A stretch of DNA of 41,722 bases from NCBI GenBank assembly GCA_900620265.3, contig UYNY03000040.1:1-41722 (forward strand), given 5' to 3'. Positions 1-7,090 of this stretch are shown here, in pieces; the first letter of the stretch is position 1, and each line of letters opens with the position of its first letter. The DNA comes from Nitrosopumilaceae archaeon (GTDB lineage Archaea > Thermoproteota > Nitrososphaeria > Nitrososphaerales > Nitrosopumilaceae). A model generated the notes under the pieces. That model did not search any database. It saw only the letters and a program-made list of their open reading frames with translations, and was not told the origin of the DNA. A program made the position numbers and the translations under genes.

Positions 1-555
1 AAGCCCGACGTGCCGCACGTCGGCCACCTTTTTGAGGGCGGCGGCGATGTCGACGTTAAGCTTGTTGTGGCATGCCGAGACGGCAAAGTCGTCCACCGTC
101 ATCTTTGGCACCGTGTCCTCGATGATCCTCTTTGAGATGAGGCGCAGGTCGCGCTGCCTCGAGGCGTTCAGCTGCCTCTTTGTGAGCGCCAGCACCTTTA
201 TGCGGAAGACGTGCCCGTCGGACGTCCGCGTATCTATTACAAAGTTGATCTTTGAGGATCCGCGCCTTACCAGGCTGCGGAGGAACTCCTTCGAGTACTC
301 GAACCTCTTGAAGATGGTCGTGGCAGTCTCGCCGTCCACCTTGTCTATCTGAAAGTACACCTTGTAGTTGTGCTGGGCCGGCTCGTCGCCGAGTATGTCG
401 TACAGGGTCACCTCGACGACCCTGCCGGGGGCCACCTCGTCGCCGGTTATCGGGACGTACGCCAGCTCCATCCCCTTGAAAGACTCGGGGGCCATCACGT
501 GCACCCAGCGCTTCTCGCGCCACTTGTCCTTTACGCGGCCCTTCCTCCGTACCAA
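1..555 (-). CDS. rps3ae: 30S ribosomal protein S3Ae (3' end outside window)
   Basis: Small-subunit ribosomal protein of the S3Ae (eukaryotic S1A) family, found in archaea and eukaryotes only. The minus-strand frame reads MVRRKGRVKDKWREKRWV at its start, then VPITGDEVAPGRVVEV and FVIDTRTSDGHVFRIKVL, all typical of the family. 185 residues are visible and the frame is still open at the left edge; the family is usually about 200-220 residues, so only a short C-terminus is missing. The start is a TTG at 553-555: no ATG or GTG lies nearby in frame, and the family begins at this point. It follows serS on the same strand after 77 bases, so it may be the last gene of the rps15-DHH-pcc1-serS cluster or have its own promoter. 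Confidence 0.93.
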   Translation of the reverse strand, partial: MVRRKGRVKDKWREKRWVHVMAPESFKGMELAYVPITGDEVAPGRVVEVTLYDILGDEPAQHNYKVYFQIDKVDGETATTIFKRFEYSKEFLRSLVRRGSSKINFVIDTRTSDGHVFRIKVLALTKRQLNASRQRDLRLISKRIIEDTVPKMTVDDFAVSACHNKLNVDIAAALKKVADVRHVGL

Positions 556-632
556 CTGCCGCCGCCGGCCCCGGCTAAAATATAAGGGTATGTTGGCGGT
601 CCCTCGGGATCCGCGCGCCGGCGGCCCGCCCC

Positions 633-1895
633 TCAGATGTGCGTGGCCCCGCCCATGTACCCCTGCAGGGCCCGCGGGATCGCCACCGAGCCGTCCTTCT
701 CCTGCATGTCCTCCAGTATCGCCACCATCACCCTGGTGGTGGCAGCCAGCGTGCTGTTGAGCGTGTGGAGGTACTCGGTCGGCGCGTCCGTGCTGGGCCT
801 GTACCTTATCCCCAGCCTCCTTGCCTGGTAGTCGAGGCAGTTCGAGCAGGATACGACCTCGCGGTAGGCGCCCTGGCCTGCCATCCACGCCTCGATGTCG
901 TACGTCTTTGCGGACACCTTGCCCATGTCGCCGGAGGAGAGCAGCATGGTCCTGTGCGGGATCCCAAGCTCCCGGTAGAACGACTCGGCCACCCCGAGCA
1001 TCCGCTCGTGCTCTGCGCCAGAGTCGCCGGGCCTCGTGAACGCGAACATCTCGACCTTTTCAAACTGCCTGACCCGGAATATCCCCTTCTGGTCTGCGCC
1101 GTGCGCCCCGGCCTCCTTCCTAAAGCACGGGCTGCACCCGGCATACCTGACCGGCTCCTTGAGCCCCTCCATTATCTCGCCCGAGTGCATGGCTGCCATC
1201 GCGTGCTCGGACGTCCCGACCAGGTAGAGGTCCTCCCCCTCGACCCCGTATATGACGTCCTCAAAGTCCTCGGCTATCACGGCGCCCTCCATCGAGGCGC
1301 GGTTTATCATGTAGGGCGGCTGCACCGCCATATATCCGGCCTCCCCCGCGCGGTCCATCGCGAGCCTGATGATCGCCTGGTTGAGGCGCACCATCTGGCC
1401 GCGCAGTATGTAGAACCGGGCCCCCGCTATCTTTGCGGCCCTCGGCAGGTCCGCAAGGCCGCGCGCCGACATTATCTCGACGTGGTTGCTGGGCGACTCG
1501 ATCGCCGGCCTCTCCCCCCACGACCTCACCTCGACGTTGCTTGACGCGTCGGGCCCCACCGGCACCGACTCGTCTATCATGTTGGGCAGGGCCATCGCCA
1601 TCCTCTTGCATGCCTCCTCGACCCCGGCCAGCTCCGTCTCGATCTCCGCCAGCCTCGAGTTTATCCCCTCCATCTCGGCCATCGGCCCGGACGCGTCCCC
1701 GCCCGCCTTCTTTGCCGCCGCGATGGCCGCCCCCGTCCTGTTCCTCTCGGCCCTGGTATCCTGGACCTGCGGTATCAGCTCCAGCCTCCTCGTGTTGGCC
1801 TCGAGCAGGGCGTCAAGGTCGAACGCCGACCCCCTGGCCTTGAGCATGCGGCGGACCTCCCCGTGCCTGTCCCGTATCGCCTTTGGGTCGATCAC
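633..1895 (-). CDS. serS: Seryl-tRNA synthetase
   Basis: Charges tRNA-Ser with serine in the cytoplasm. 420 residues, normal length for the common class II SerRS. The N-terminal coiled-coil arm (about residues 1-110, with RAERNRTGAAIAAAKKAG) is followed by the class II catalytic core. Visible motifs are GTSEHAMAAMHSGEIM, the motif 2 region FRKEAGAHGADQKGIFRVRQ, CSNCLDYQARR, and motif 3 NSTLAATTRVMVAILEDMQ near the C-terminus. It is not the rare methanogen type. The GTG start overlaps the stop of the upstream Pcc1-like gene by 4 bases (1892-1895), suggesting coupled translation. Same operon as rps15, DHH and pcc1. Confidence 0.96.
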   Translation of the reverse strand: MIDPKAIRDRHGEVRRMLKARGSAFDLDALLEANTRRLELIPQVQDTRAERNRTGAAIAAAKKAGGDASGPMAEMEGINSRLAEIETELAGVEEACKRMAMALPNMIDESVPVGPDASSNVEVRSWGERPAIESPSNHVEIMSARGLADLPRAAKIAGARFYILRGQMVRLNQAIIRLAMDRAGEAGYMAVQPPYMINRASMEGAVIAEDFEDVIYGVEGEDLYLVGTSEHAMAAMHSGEIMEGLKEPVRYAGCSPCFRKEAGAHGADQKGIFRVRQFEKVEMFAFTRPGDSGAEHERMLGVAESFYRELGIPHRTMLLSSGDMGKVSAKTYDIEAWMAGQGAYREVVSCSNCLDYQARRLGIRYRPSTDAPTEYLHTLNSTLAATTRVMVAILEDMQEKDGSVAIPRALQGYMGGATHI

Positions 1896-2128
1896 TCCCT
1901 GATCGCCCCCAGGGCCGCCTGGGCGTGCCCGAGCATCTCGTCGGCCGTCGAGGCCAGCTGCAGCATGTTGTCGCCGGCCAGCTCTATCCGGAGCCCCCCG
2001 TCCCCGGCGTCCACCGAGATCGTCATGCCGTCGGGGATCCCCGTGTTGTCGGGCCCGAGGGCCGCCAGGAGGGCGCGCGCCCGGGCGGCCGGCATCTCAA
2101 GATCCAGCAGTATCCTGCACGCTTGCAT
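1892..2128 (-). CDS. Pcc1-like KEOPS subunit
   Basis: Small protein (78 residues from ATG at 2128) with the Pcc1 pattern: an N-terminal beta strand (CRILLDLEMP), ALLAALGPDN, a strand pair with DGMTISVDAGDGGLRIELAGDN, and a C-terminal helix beginning LQLASTADEML. Pcc1 is the dimerising subunit of KEOPS, which makes the t6A modification of tRNAs that read ANN codons. Its position between a DHH protein and serS, with rps15 upstream, fits a translation role. It overlaps the DHH gene by 32 bases and serS by 4. A TTG at 2131 is an alternative start. Family assignment rests on length, pattern and context, because Pcc1 proteins are poorly conserved. Confidence 0.75.
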   Translation of the reverse strand: MQACRILLDLEMPAARARALLAALGPDNTGIPDGMTISVDAGDGGLRIELAGDNMLQLASTADEMLGHAQAALGAIRE

Positions 2129-3497
2129 CAAGATACTTCAGGAACTCGTCAAGGCGCTCCCTTGAGACCTTTGCGCCGGCCGCCGCGTCGTGCCCGCCCC
2201 CGATCCCGTCGAACTTTTCGGCGCCCGACCTCATTATCCGGCTCAGGTTGATCCCGGGGCTGCAGCCGGGCGCCTTGCGGGAGGAGAACTTTACGGCGTT
2301 CTCCTCGGCCCGGGTGTGCAGTATCACGACCTTGCCGGCGTTCCTCGGGGATCCGGCCATCAGGGACGATATGGTGCCCGTCATCGACTCTGGTATGACG
2401 TCCTGGCCGTTGACGACGACGTGCCTCTCCCCCTCGGCGAACCTCCACCTCTGCCCGCCGAGCATCTCCATGTAGTCCCTTATCTCCGTCCTGTACCTGG
2501 CCAGCACCCCCTCGGCCTCCCTCAGCATATCGCCCCTCTCCCCCATGCAGACTGCCATGCCGGCCCCCGCCCTCTTGGCGCGCCCGCACGAGTTGAGCAT
2601 GGTGGCAAACTCGCGCCCGTCCCGGAGGAACCCGCGCCCGTCCTCGCCTGGGAACGTATACGCGTAGCCTATCATCCCGGCGGTGGCCGCCGCCCCGCCG
2701 CCGGCGGACCTTGCGACCTCCTCCATCACCCTGCCCTTCTCGTCCTGGTCCAGCTCGGCAGGCACGCGCCACCTGCCGCCCTCCTTTAGGCTGACCCCGG
2801 CCGACTCGAGGGCCGCCGCGCAGGCGTCCCTGTTCCAGGTCAGCCCCTCGATGAACGGCTGGGACGTGAACGCCAGGGCGTCGGCAAGCGGGCGCGTCTC
2901 CCTGCCGACAAGCAGCAGGTCCAGCCCGGACTCGAGCAGCCCCGCCCCCCTTGCCTCCTCTGCTATCTCGTGGTTCTTGCCCGTCAGGGACCTCCTCTCC
3001 CCAGCGTCCTGCCGGTCCCCGAGGGCGGCCACCACGGCGGCCCCGGCAAGGTCCGTGTTGGCATCGTCCATCGCGCGGGCCGCAAGGTACGCCATGCCGC
3101 CGCCGCAGACCTCCGTGCCCCCGTCGATCCCGAACCTCCAGGCGTTGACGACCCGCTCGTTGTCAGCCTCCCCGTCGGGTATCTGGTGGTGGTCAAGTAT
3201 TATCCAGGAATCGCCCAGCTCGCGGTCAAGCTCCGCCGCGAACCCGCCCCCGAGGTCGGTGATGATGTGCAGGTCGCGCGGGTCCGACTTTAGGGACGCT
3301 ATCAGCCCGCCGCTGAACTCGTCTGCCGTCCTGGTGGCGTACCTTGTCCCCCTCCTTGAGAGGGCCTTTGTGATGATGGCCCCCGCCGCTATCCCGTCGC
3401 AGTCGGTGTGGGTGGTGACCCTGACTGACCTGCCGGCCCTCGTGCAGTCGGCCACCCTGTCCCTGACATATGAGAGAGACTCGTCCAGCTGCGCCAT
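2097..3497 (-). CDS. DHH-family phosphoesterase (archaeal RecJ-like)
   Basis: 466-residue DHH/DHHA1 phosphoesterase related to archaeal RecJ/GAN proteins, which act as manganese-dependent single-strand nucleases and can associate with the replisome. The N-terminal half has the DHH metal motifs in order: THTDCDGIAAG (about residue 30), ITDLGGG (about 100) and ILDHHQIPD (about 120). The C-terminal DHHA1 domain ends in the glycine-rich GIGGGHDAAAGAKV. The start ATG overlaps the rps15 stop codon by one base (TAATG), so the genes are probably cotranscribed. Exact substrate (DNA or RNA) cannot be told from sequence. Confidence 0.88.
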   Translation of the reverse strand: MAQLDESLSYVRDRVADCTRAGRSVRVTTHTDCDGIAAGAIITKALSRRGTRYATRTADEFSGGLIASLKSDPRDLHIITDLGGGFAAELDRELGDSWIILDHHQIPDGEADNERVVNAWRFGIDGGTEVCGGGMAYLAARAMDDANTDLAGAAVVAALGDRQDAGERRSLTGKNHEIAEEARGAGLLESGLDLLLVGRETRPLADALAFTSQPFIEGLTWNRDACAAALESAGVSLKEGGRWRVPAELDQDEKGRVMEEVARSAGGGAAATAGMIGYAYTFPGEDGRGFLRDGREFATMLNSCGRAKRAGAGMAVCMGERGDMLREAEGVLARYRTEIRDYMEMLGGQRWRFAEGERHVVVNGQDVIPESMTGTISSLMAGSPRNAGKVVILHTRAEENAVKFSSRKAPGCSPGINLSRIMRSGAEKFDGIGGGHDAAAGAKVSRERLDEFLKYLDASVQDTAGS

Positions 3498-3946
3498 TAC
3501 TCGAGCTGCGCCACGACTGACTTATATTTCCAAGTACCGGGTATCCTGCCTATCCTCTTGTAGTATACGGAGAGCCGGTGCACCTTTGCCTCGATCAGCT
3601 CCAGGGACCGGACGTTCCTCTTGTCCCCCTTGTTCTCCTTTAGGTGGCGCTGGAGGCCGACGGCCTTCCTCACCATGTTGTCAAGGTCCTCGGGCATCTC
3701 GGAGACGAGCCCCTTGTCGGCAAGCGTCTCGCCGATCCCCCTGCCGGTGATGACCCTGGCCAGCGGGACGGCGTGCTGGTCCCTCAGCCTGATCCCTATC
3801 TGGCTGGGGGTGAGCCCCTCCTTTGCATACTCTGTTATCATCTCCTCGATCCTGGCGGCATCGGGCACCTCCCACGCGGGTGCCCTTGGCTCGGCGGGCC
3901 TGATCGAGTGCGACTTGCCACGCCTGTGGGTGTGCATGCGTCCCAT
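3497..3946 (-). CDS. rps15: 30S ribosomal protein S15
   Basis: 149-residue archaeal S15, starting MGRMHTHRRGKSHS as in the family (archaeal S15 starts near MARMHTRRRGKS). The core contains EGLTPSQIGIRLRDQ and ends with the S15 signature region HRLSVYYKRIGRIPGTWKY. The frame is open further upstream, but the start at 3946 is preferred because it matches family N-termini and because a TATA-like stretch (GTTTAATT on the minus strand, 3973-3980) lies about 32 bases before it, as expected for a leaderless message. First gene of the cluster rps15-DHH-pcc1-serS. Confidence 0.96.
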   Translation of the reverse strand: MGRMHTHRRGKSHSIRPAEPRAPAWEVPDAARIEEMITEYAKEGLTPSQIGIRLRDQHAVPLARVITGRGIGETLADKGLVSEMPEDLDNMVRKAVGLQRHLKENKGDKRNVRSLELIEAKVHRLSVYYKRIGRIPGTWKYKSVVAQLE

Positions 3947-4044
3947 GGGGGGCGTGCCCCGGGGCAGCGGAATTAAACGTTTGTAGGCGTGGGGGCCGGC
4001 CACGCCTGCGATATGCGGACTTGATCCGTACGACGCGGCAAGGG

Positions 4045-4052
4045 TTAAATAT
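4045..4052 (+). promoter_or_regulatory. TATA box of the 4074 gene
   Basis: TTAAATAT lies 29 bases before the ATG at 4074. This spacing recurs before most genes in the window and puts the transcript start at or next to the start codon. Confidence 0.65.
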
Positions 4053-4073
4053 CAAGGGTCAGGCAAGGGCCCC

Positions 4074-4406
4074 ATGACGACTAGGACGCTCATGGCAGCT
4101 GTCATGCTGTCAGTAGTCTTCCTGGGTGCCGTAGGTTCCGCCGGCACCGCGTTCGCCGCATACCTTGGCAACGTGGGCGCAGGTGGCGAGACCGGCCAGA
4201 ACACGCTGGAGGAGATACTAGAGATCCAGCAGAGGCGCATCCAGGCCGTGCAGGACAACCCCGGAGCGGGCTCTGGGACCCCATACCTTGATGCCGACGG
4301 CGTGGTGGGAGCCACGGTGATATCGGCGGCAGTCTTTGGCGGCATCGCCGGCGCCCTCTTCCTGAGGGGCAGGTCCGGCAAGTACGCCGCGATGGGCAGG
4401 GGCTGA
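4074..4406 (+). CDS. Small membrane protein, candidate extra AMO subunit
   Basis: 110 residues. An N-terminal hydrophobic segment (about residues 5-28, MAAVMLSVVFLGAVGSAG then TAFAAYLG) looks like a signal peptide or first helix. It is followed by a polar loop with an amphipathic stretch TLEEILEIQQRRIQAVQ (about 44-60), a second membrane helix (VVGATVISAAVFGGIAGALF, about 77-97), and a basic tail GRSGKYAAMGRG. Own TATA box and downstream T-run make it a single-gene unit. It lies beside the amo genes with another small membrane protein. Archaeal AMO is known to contain, beyond A, B, C and X, two small membrane subunits named AmoY and AmoZ; by size, topology and location this is a candidate for one. 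That identity is inference. Confidence 0.8.
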   Translation: MTTRTLMAAVMLSVVFLGAVGSAGTAFAAYLGNVGAGGETGQNTLEEILEIQQRRIQAVQDNPGAGSGTPYLDADGVVGATVISAAVFGGIAGALFLRGRSGKYAAMGRG

Positions 4407-4421
4407 TCATCCCGCTCACTC

Positions 4422-4430
4422 CCTTTTTAT
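4422..4430 (+). terminator. T-run terminator after the 4074 gene
   Basis: A T5 run in a C-rich context (CCCTTTTTAT), about 16 bases past the stop codon; archaeal-type intrinsic termination is the likely role. Confidence 0.5.
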
Positions 4431-4480
4431 CTCACCCCCTAGTGATACTGATCTCGCACATGGGGGCCCGGGAGGGAAAT

Positions 4481-4488
4481 CTATATAA
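4481..4488 (+). promoter_or_regulatory. TATA box of the 4512 gene
   Basis: CTATATAA lies 30 bases before the ATG at 4512 and selects that ATG over the upstream in-frame GTG at 4506. Confidence 0.7.
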
Positions 4489-4511
4489 CGCACCGCCGGG
4501 CCGGGGTGGCA

Positions 4512-4778
4512 ATGGCTCTAGTGGAAGTCATCCTGAGCATCCTGTCGGCGCTGACAGGCCAGCTCGGACCCGGGTACGACCCCCTGTTCTACGACGTGAT
4601 GATCTACATCTTTGGGACCATCATGTTCACCGTCTTCCTGCTGGGAATCATATCGTTCTGGCTGAGGGTTCACGGATGGGCGTACAAGGACAACAGGGAG
4701 AGATGGGTCGACGAGCTTGACAGGCACTTTGAGCGCGAGGGCATCGGCCTCATTCCGGACAACGGAAAGTACTGGTAG
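4512..4778 (+). CDS. Small membrane protein, candidate extra AMO subunit
   Basis: 88 residues from ATG 4512. A hydrophobic N-terminus (MALVEVILSILSALTGQLG), a strong membrane helix (MIYIFGTIMFTVFLLGIISFW, about residues 31-52), then a charged C-terminal tail of about 35 residues (DNRERWVDELDRHFEREG) ending in GLIPDNGKYW. Promoter and terminator arrangement is the same as for the neighbouring 110-residue gene and the amo genes. Codons are dominated by the preferred GC-ending set, typical of a highly expressed native gene. With its neighbour it is a candidate for AmoY/AmoZ, the additional small subunits reported for archaeal ammonia monooxygenase. Which one it is cannot be decided from this sequence. 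Confidence 0.82.
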   Translation: MALVEVILSILSALTGQLGPGYDPLFYDVMIYIFGTIMFTVFLLGIISFWLRVHGWAYKDNRERWVDELDRHFEREGIGLIPDNGKYW

Positions 4779-4788
4779 TCCCGCCGCC

Positions 4789-4800
4789 TTTTTCTTTTTT
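4789..4800 (+). terminator. T-rich terminator after the 4512 gene
   Basis: TTTTTCTTTTTT about 10 bases past the stop codon. The following 125 bases to the next gene hold only GC-rich self-complementary stretches (repeated CCGGCCGGG and GGATCC blocks) with no gene visible. Confidence 0.65.
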
Positions 4801-4925
4801 CACGGACGCCACGGCGTCCGTTCCGTCCCGCGCCAGGTCCTGGGGGGCGGGGGATCCCGGGACCAGGCTCCGGCCGGGATCCCCTAGCCGGACTCTGGCT
4901 CTGGATCCGGAGGGGCCCGGCCGGG

Positions 4926-5447
4926 CTAGGAGTCGGGGGGCAGAAAGTCGCGGTCCTCCGAGCTGTCAAACGCCTTTGTGGTAAAGACGGCCTTGTAGTG
5001 GAGCCCGTCCTGGAGCGGGTGCGAGATAAAGTGCGGGGACTCGGTGCCGTCCACGTAGATGGCCGACTTTGACTGCTCCATCTCCCGGAGCGGGAACTCC
5101 CACATCCACAGAAAGTGGCCTATCTCGAACGGGTACTCCTCGCTCCAGTCGGCGTGGATGGTCCCGCCCCCGGTGCTGTACATGGTCCTGTCGCAGGCGG
5201 GGCTCTCGCGGCCGATGCCCGGCGGGATCTCGACCCTCTCCCCGTCCACCTCCATCTCGAGGGTGGCCGTTATCCTGTGGGTGATCTGCCTGTCGTTGGT
5301 GCACGCGTAGAGGGGGTTGTCGGTGTTGAGGTAGCTCTGGACCGCCGTGCTCGCGAGACCGACCGATATGGCGATGACCGCCGTGATGCCCAGGAACTTG
5401 AGGGTCTTCTTGCGCTTTGCGGGGTCCCCCATCCCTGGCCATATCAT
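4926..5447 (-). CDS. Membrane-anchored extracytoplasmic protein, unknown function
   Basis: 173 residues with one N-terminal anchor (about residues 17-40, LKFLGITAVIAISVGLASTA) preceded by a basic cytoplasmic stretch (PAKRKKT). The outside domain has Cys49 (YACTND) and Cys85 (SPACDRTMY), the only two cysteines, a likely disulfide pair, and beta-rich sequence with RITATLEMEVDGERVEI, EYPFEIGHFLWMWEF and HYKAVFTTKAF. A second ATG at residue 6 is an alternative start. A TATA-like TTTAATGA lies about 30 bases before the first ATG. It sits immediately downstream of amoB on the same strand, separated by the amoB terminator. I do not recognise the family; its place in the amo locus suggests a role in the cell-surface side of ammonia oxidation, which is inference. 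Confidence 0.8.
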   Translation of the reverse strand: MIWPGMGDPAKRKKTLKFLGITAVIAISVGLASTAVQSYLNTDNPLYACTNDRQITHRITATLEMEVDGERVEIPPGIGRESPACDRTMYSTGGGTIHADWSEEYPFEIGHFLWMWEFPLREMEQSKSAIYVDGTESPHFISHPLQDGLHYKAVFTTKAFDSSEDRDFLPPDS

Positions 5448-5517
5448 GGATACGGGCCCGCCCGATATTCATTAAAGTCTTTTCGGGGGAGCGGCGCCTC
5501 CCCCCATCCATCCGGGC

Positions 5518-5534
5518 AAAAAAGGCGGCAAAAT
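5518..5534 (-). terminator. Terminator after amoB
   Basis: On the minus strand GCCGCC is followed by a T6 run, 6-22 bases past the amoB stop codon. Confidence 0.6.
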
Positions 5535-5539
5535 GGTAA

Positions 5540-6109
5540 TCAGATTACCTGCCAGGGGCGAGTCGCAAAGGTGATCACATAGCCCACGCCGATGATTATC
5601 GACTGGTACGCGATGTTGGTGTACGGGATGGGCTTTATGATCGGCTCGCCGGCCACGACTACCGTCTGTCCCGGACCGAGCCCGGGGCCGACGGAGGCCA
5701 CGTTCAGCTGGGTGTGCACATGGTACACGCCCGCCTCGAGGGCCTTTGCGCTCAGGGTGTAATCGAGCTGGTCGTTCCCTGAAATGTCAAAGACGTTCCC
5801 GGGGGGGTCCCTTGAGAGCATCTCCCACCTGTTGCCGGCGTTGGTCGACTCTGAAAAGATAGAGAGCCATCCGCGCAGGTCCCTCTCTACCAGGCTGGTG
5901 AGCGACCCGGACACTTCCAGGGTCTCCCCAGTCTGCAGTGACTGCCTGTTAAAGGTCTCACCCTCTATCTTGATGAAGCGGCTCTGGAGCTGGGCCTGGA
6001 CCCCGTGCGCCTCGGCCCCGGGCACTATGGTCTCAACCCAGTTGAAACCCAAAGTCCCCAAAGCCAGCACCGCTGCCAGTCCCGCTGCCATGATCCTCTT
6101 TTCAGCCAT
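5540..6109 (-). CDS. amoB: Ammonia monooxygenase subunit B
   Basis: Copper-binding subunit of archaeal ammonia monooxygenase, which oxidises ammonia to hydroxylamine. 189 residues, the short archaeal form: one cupredoxin-like domain and one C-terminal membrane helix, unlike the roughly 400-residue bacterial form. The signal peptide (1-34) ends GAEA, so cleavage would make His35 (AEAHGVQ) the new N-terminus. His130 and His132 (YHVHTQ) supply the rest of the known copper B site. The C-terminal helix is about 163-183 (YQSIIIGVGYVITFA). The gene is on the opposite strand to amoC, amoX and amoA, so it diverges from amoC across a 265-base region. TATA box 29 bases upstream gives a leaderless message. 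Confidence 0.97.
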   Translation of the reverse strand: MAEKRIMAAGLAAVLALGTLGFNWVETIVPGAEAHGVQAQLQSRFIKIEGETFNRQSLQTGETLEVSGSLTSLVERDLRGWLSIFSESTNAGNRWEMLSRDPPGNVFDISGNDQLDYTLSAKALEAGVYHVHTQLNVASVGPGLGPGQTVVVAGEPIIKPIPYTNIAYQSIIIGVGYVITFATRPWQVI

Positions 6110-6132
6110 CTGCCCGGCCCCGTGGACGTCTC

Positions 6133-6140
6133 GTTATATG
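6133..6140 (-). promoter_or_regulatory. amoB TATA box
   Basis: CATATAAC on the minus strand ends 24 bases before the amoB ATG, with its first base about 30 bases before it. The 200 bases between this box and the amoC box are AT-rich for this genome (especially 6190-6300) and carry GATTATCAGCA and GTTTATCATG stretches that could be regulator sites; no gene was seen there. Confidence 0.65.
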
Positions 6141-6343
6141 TTTTACCTTGGCGGCGTGGATCGGGCAGGCACGGGCCATATCCTGCCCCATGCCTAGTGA
6201 TTATCAGCATTGTTTATCATGGGTAGGAAAGATTTTGACGTGTAAGATATTCAATAAGGCGTATCTGAAATTGTAAATATTCCAAATATCTGTCGTATCT
6301 TGCGTCCGGTGTGGTTGCCACCAGCCATGATTTTGAGCTCTTG

Positions 6344-6351
6344 CTTTATAT
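6344..6351 (+). promoter_or_regulatory. amoC TATA box
   Basis: CTTTATAT begins 31 bases before the amoC ATG at 6375, the leaderless spacing seen for the neighbours. Confidence 0.7.
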
Positions 6352-6374
6352 TCAAATGTCACGTCAACCCGCCC

Positions 6375-6938
6375 ATGGCACAGATGCCAGCACTCATCCC
6401 AAAGGAGGTCGAGATCCAGAGACTCAAGAAGATCTGGCTCATCGTCATCGCCATGGGATCCACTGCAGCATCAGTCGAGGTAGACAACTTCGTAGACGGT
6501 TCTCTACACCAGACGTCCATCAGAGACAGTGCGTTCACACCGGCGCACTGGTGGCTCTACTCCCACTTCGTGGCCCTGCCACTGGGTTGGGGTGCGGCTG
6601 CCATCTATGATAGGAAGGTGCCCGTCCTGAGGGGCCCGAACAACTCGATGAACACCGGCCTCAAGATGACCATCCTTGGTTATCTTGCGACCATGTTCAC
6701 GATCGGGGTCAACGAGATGTGGCACTTCTGGTTCGTGGAGGAGATCTTCGCGGTTCCGAACCACTGGATGTTCAACATGGGTGTCGTCGTGGCATTCATG
6801 GGTGCACTTGCCTACGTAGTCAGGGTTTACGCCCGGCTGGTAGAGCTCGGCGCCGAGACTCCGGGCGAGAACCCGTACGTCGCAGAGATGTACAAGATGG
6901 CCCTCGAAGGAAAGCTGTACAGCAGGTCCATACCTTAG
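6375..6938 (+). CDS. amoC: Ammonia monooxygenase subunit C
   Basis: Membrane subunit of ammonia monooxygenase, 187 residues beginning MAQMPALIPKEVEIQRLKK. The frame is open upstream, but the ATG at 6375 matches known archaeal AmoC N-termini and the TATA box spacing. Helices are visible at about 18-36, 54-76, 97-114, 131-152. The metal site region is IGVNEMWHFWF...PNHW: His117 and His130 are 13 residues apart like His160 and His173 of bacterial PmoC. Asn113 occupies the position of PmoC Asp156. The C-terminal tail is charged and ends KLYSRSIP. Followed by a T-rich terminator, so amoC has its own transcription unit. Confidence 0.97.
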   Translation: MAQMPALIPKEVEIQRLKKIWLIVIAMGSTAASVEVDNFVDGSLHQTSIRDSAFTPAHWWLYSHFVALPLGWGAAAIYDRKVPVLRGPNNSMNTGLKMTILGYLATMFTIGVNEMWHFWFVEEIFAVPNHWMFNMGVVVAFMGALAYVVRVYARLVELGAETPGENPYVAEMYKMALEGKLYSRSIP

Positions 6939-6952
6939 GACCTGTGCTCTCC

Positions 6953-6966
6953 TTTTTTTCATTTTT
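6953..6966 (+). terminator. Terminator after amoC
   Basis: T7 then T5 in TTTTTTTCATTTTT, about 15 bases past the amoC stop. Confidence 0.65.
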
Positions 6967-6990
6967 CACCCACGCCTGGTGCCGCGCCCA

Positions 6991-7024
6991 TGCCTGCCAG
7001 CCGTGCCTACCAGCCGTGCCTGCG
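6991..7024 (+). repeat. 13-bp direct repeat upstream of amoX
   Basis: Two 13-base units (TGCCTGCCAGCCG, TGCCTACCAGCCG) plus a partial third, in tandem, ending about 33 bases before the amoX TATA box. The GTGCCT core is the reverse complement of the AGGCAC core of the array before amoA. Confidence 0.7.
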
Positions 7025-7057
7025 TAGATCGCAGGTTTGCCAAATACCTAGGAAAGA

Positions 7058-7065
7058 CTTAAAAG
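7058..7065 (+). promoter_or_regulatory. amoX TATA box
   Basis: CTTAAAAG begins 33 bases before the amoX ATG. Confidence 0.6.
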
Positions 7066-7090
7066 GATTAGTCCGGCCCCGCCCGTCGTA

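Noticed and set aside
639-1544. Long plus-strand open frame opposite serS
   Set aside because: It mirrors the serS codons; serS has clear family motifs and this frame has none. Other long opposite-strand frames in the window were dismissed for the same reason.
4801-4925. GC-rich inverted repeats as a mobile element
   Set aside because: Short CCGGCCGGG and GGATCC blocks are self-complementary but have no defined ends, no copy elsewhere in the window and no target duplication.
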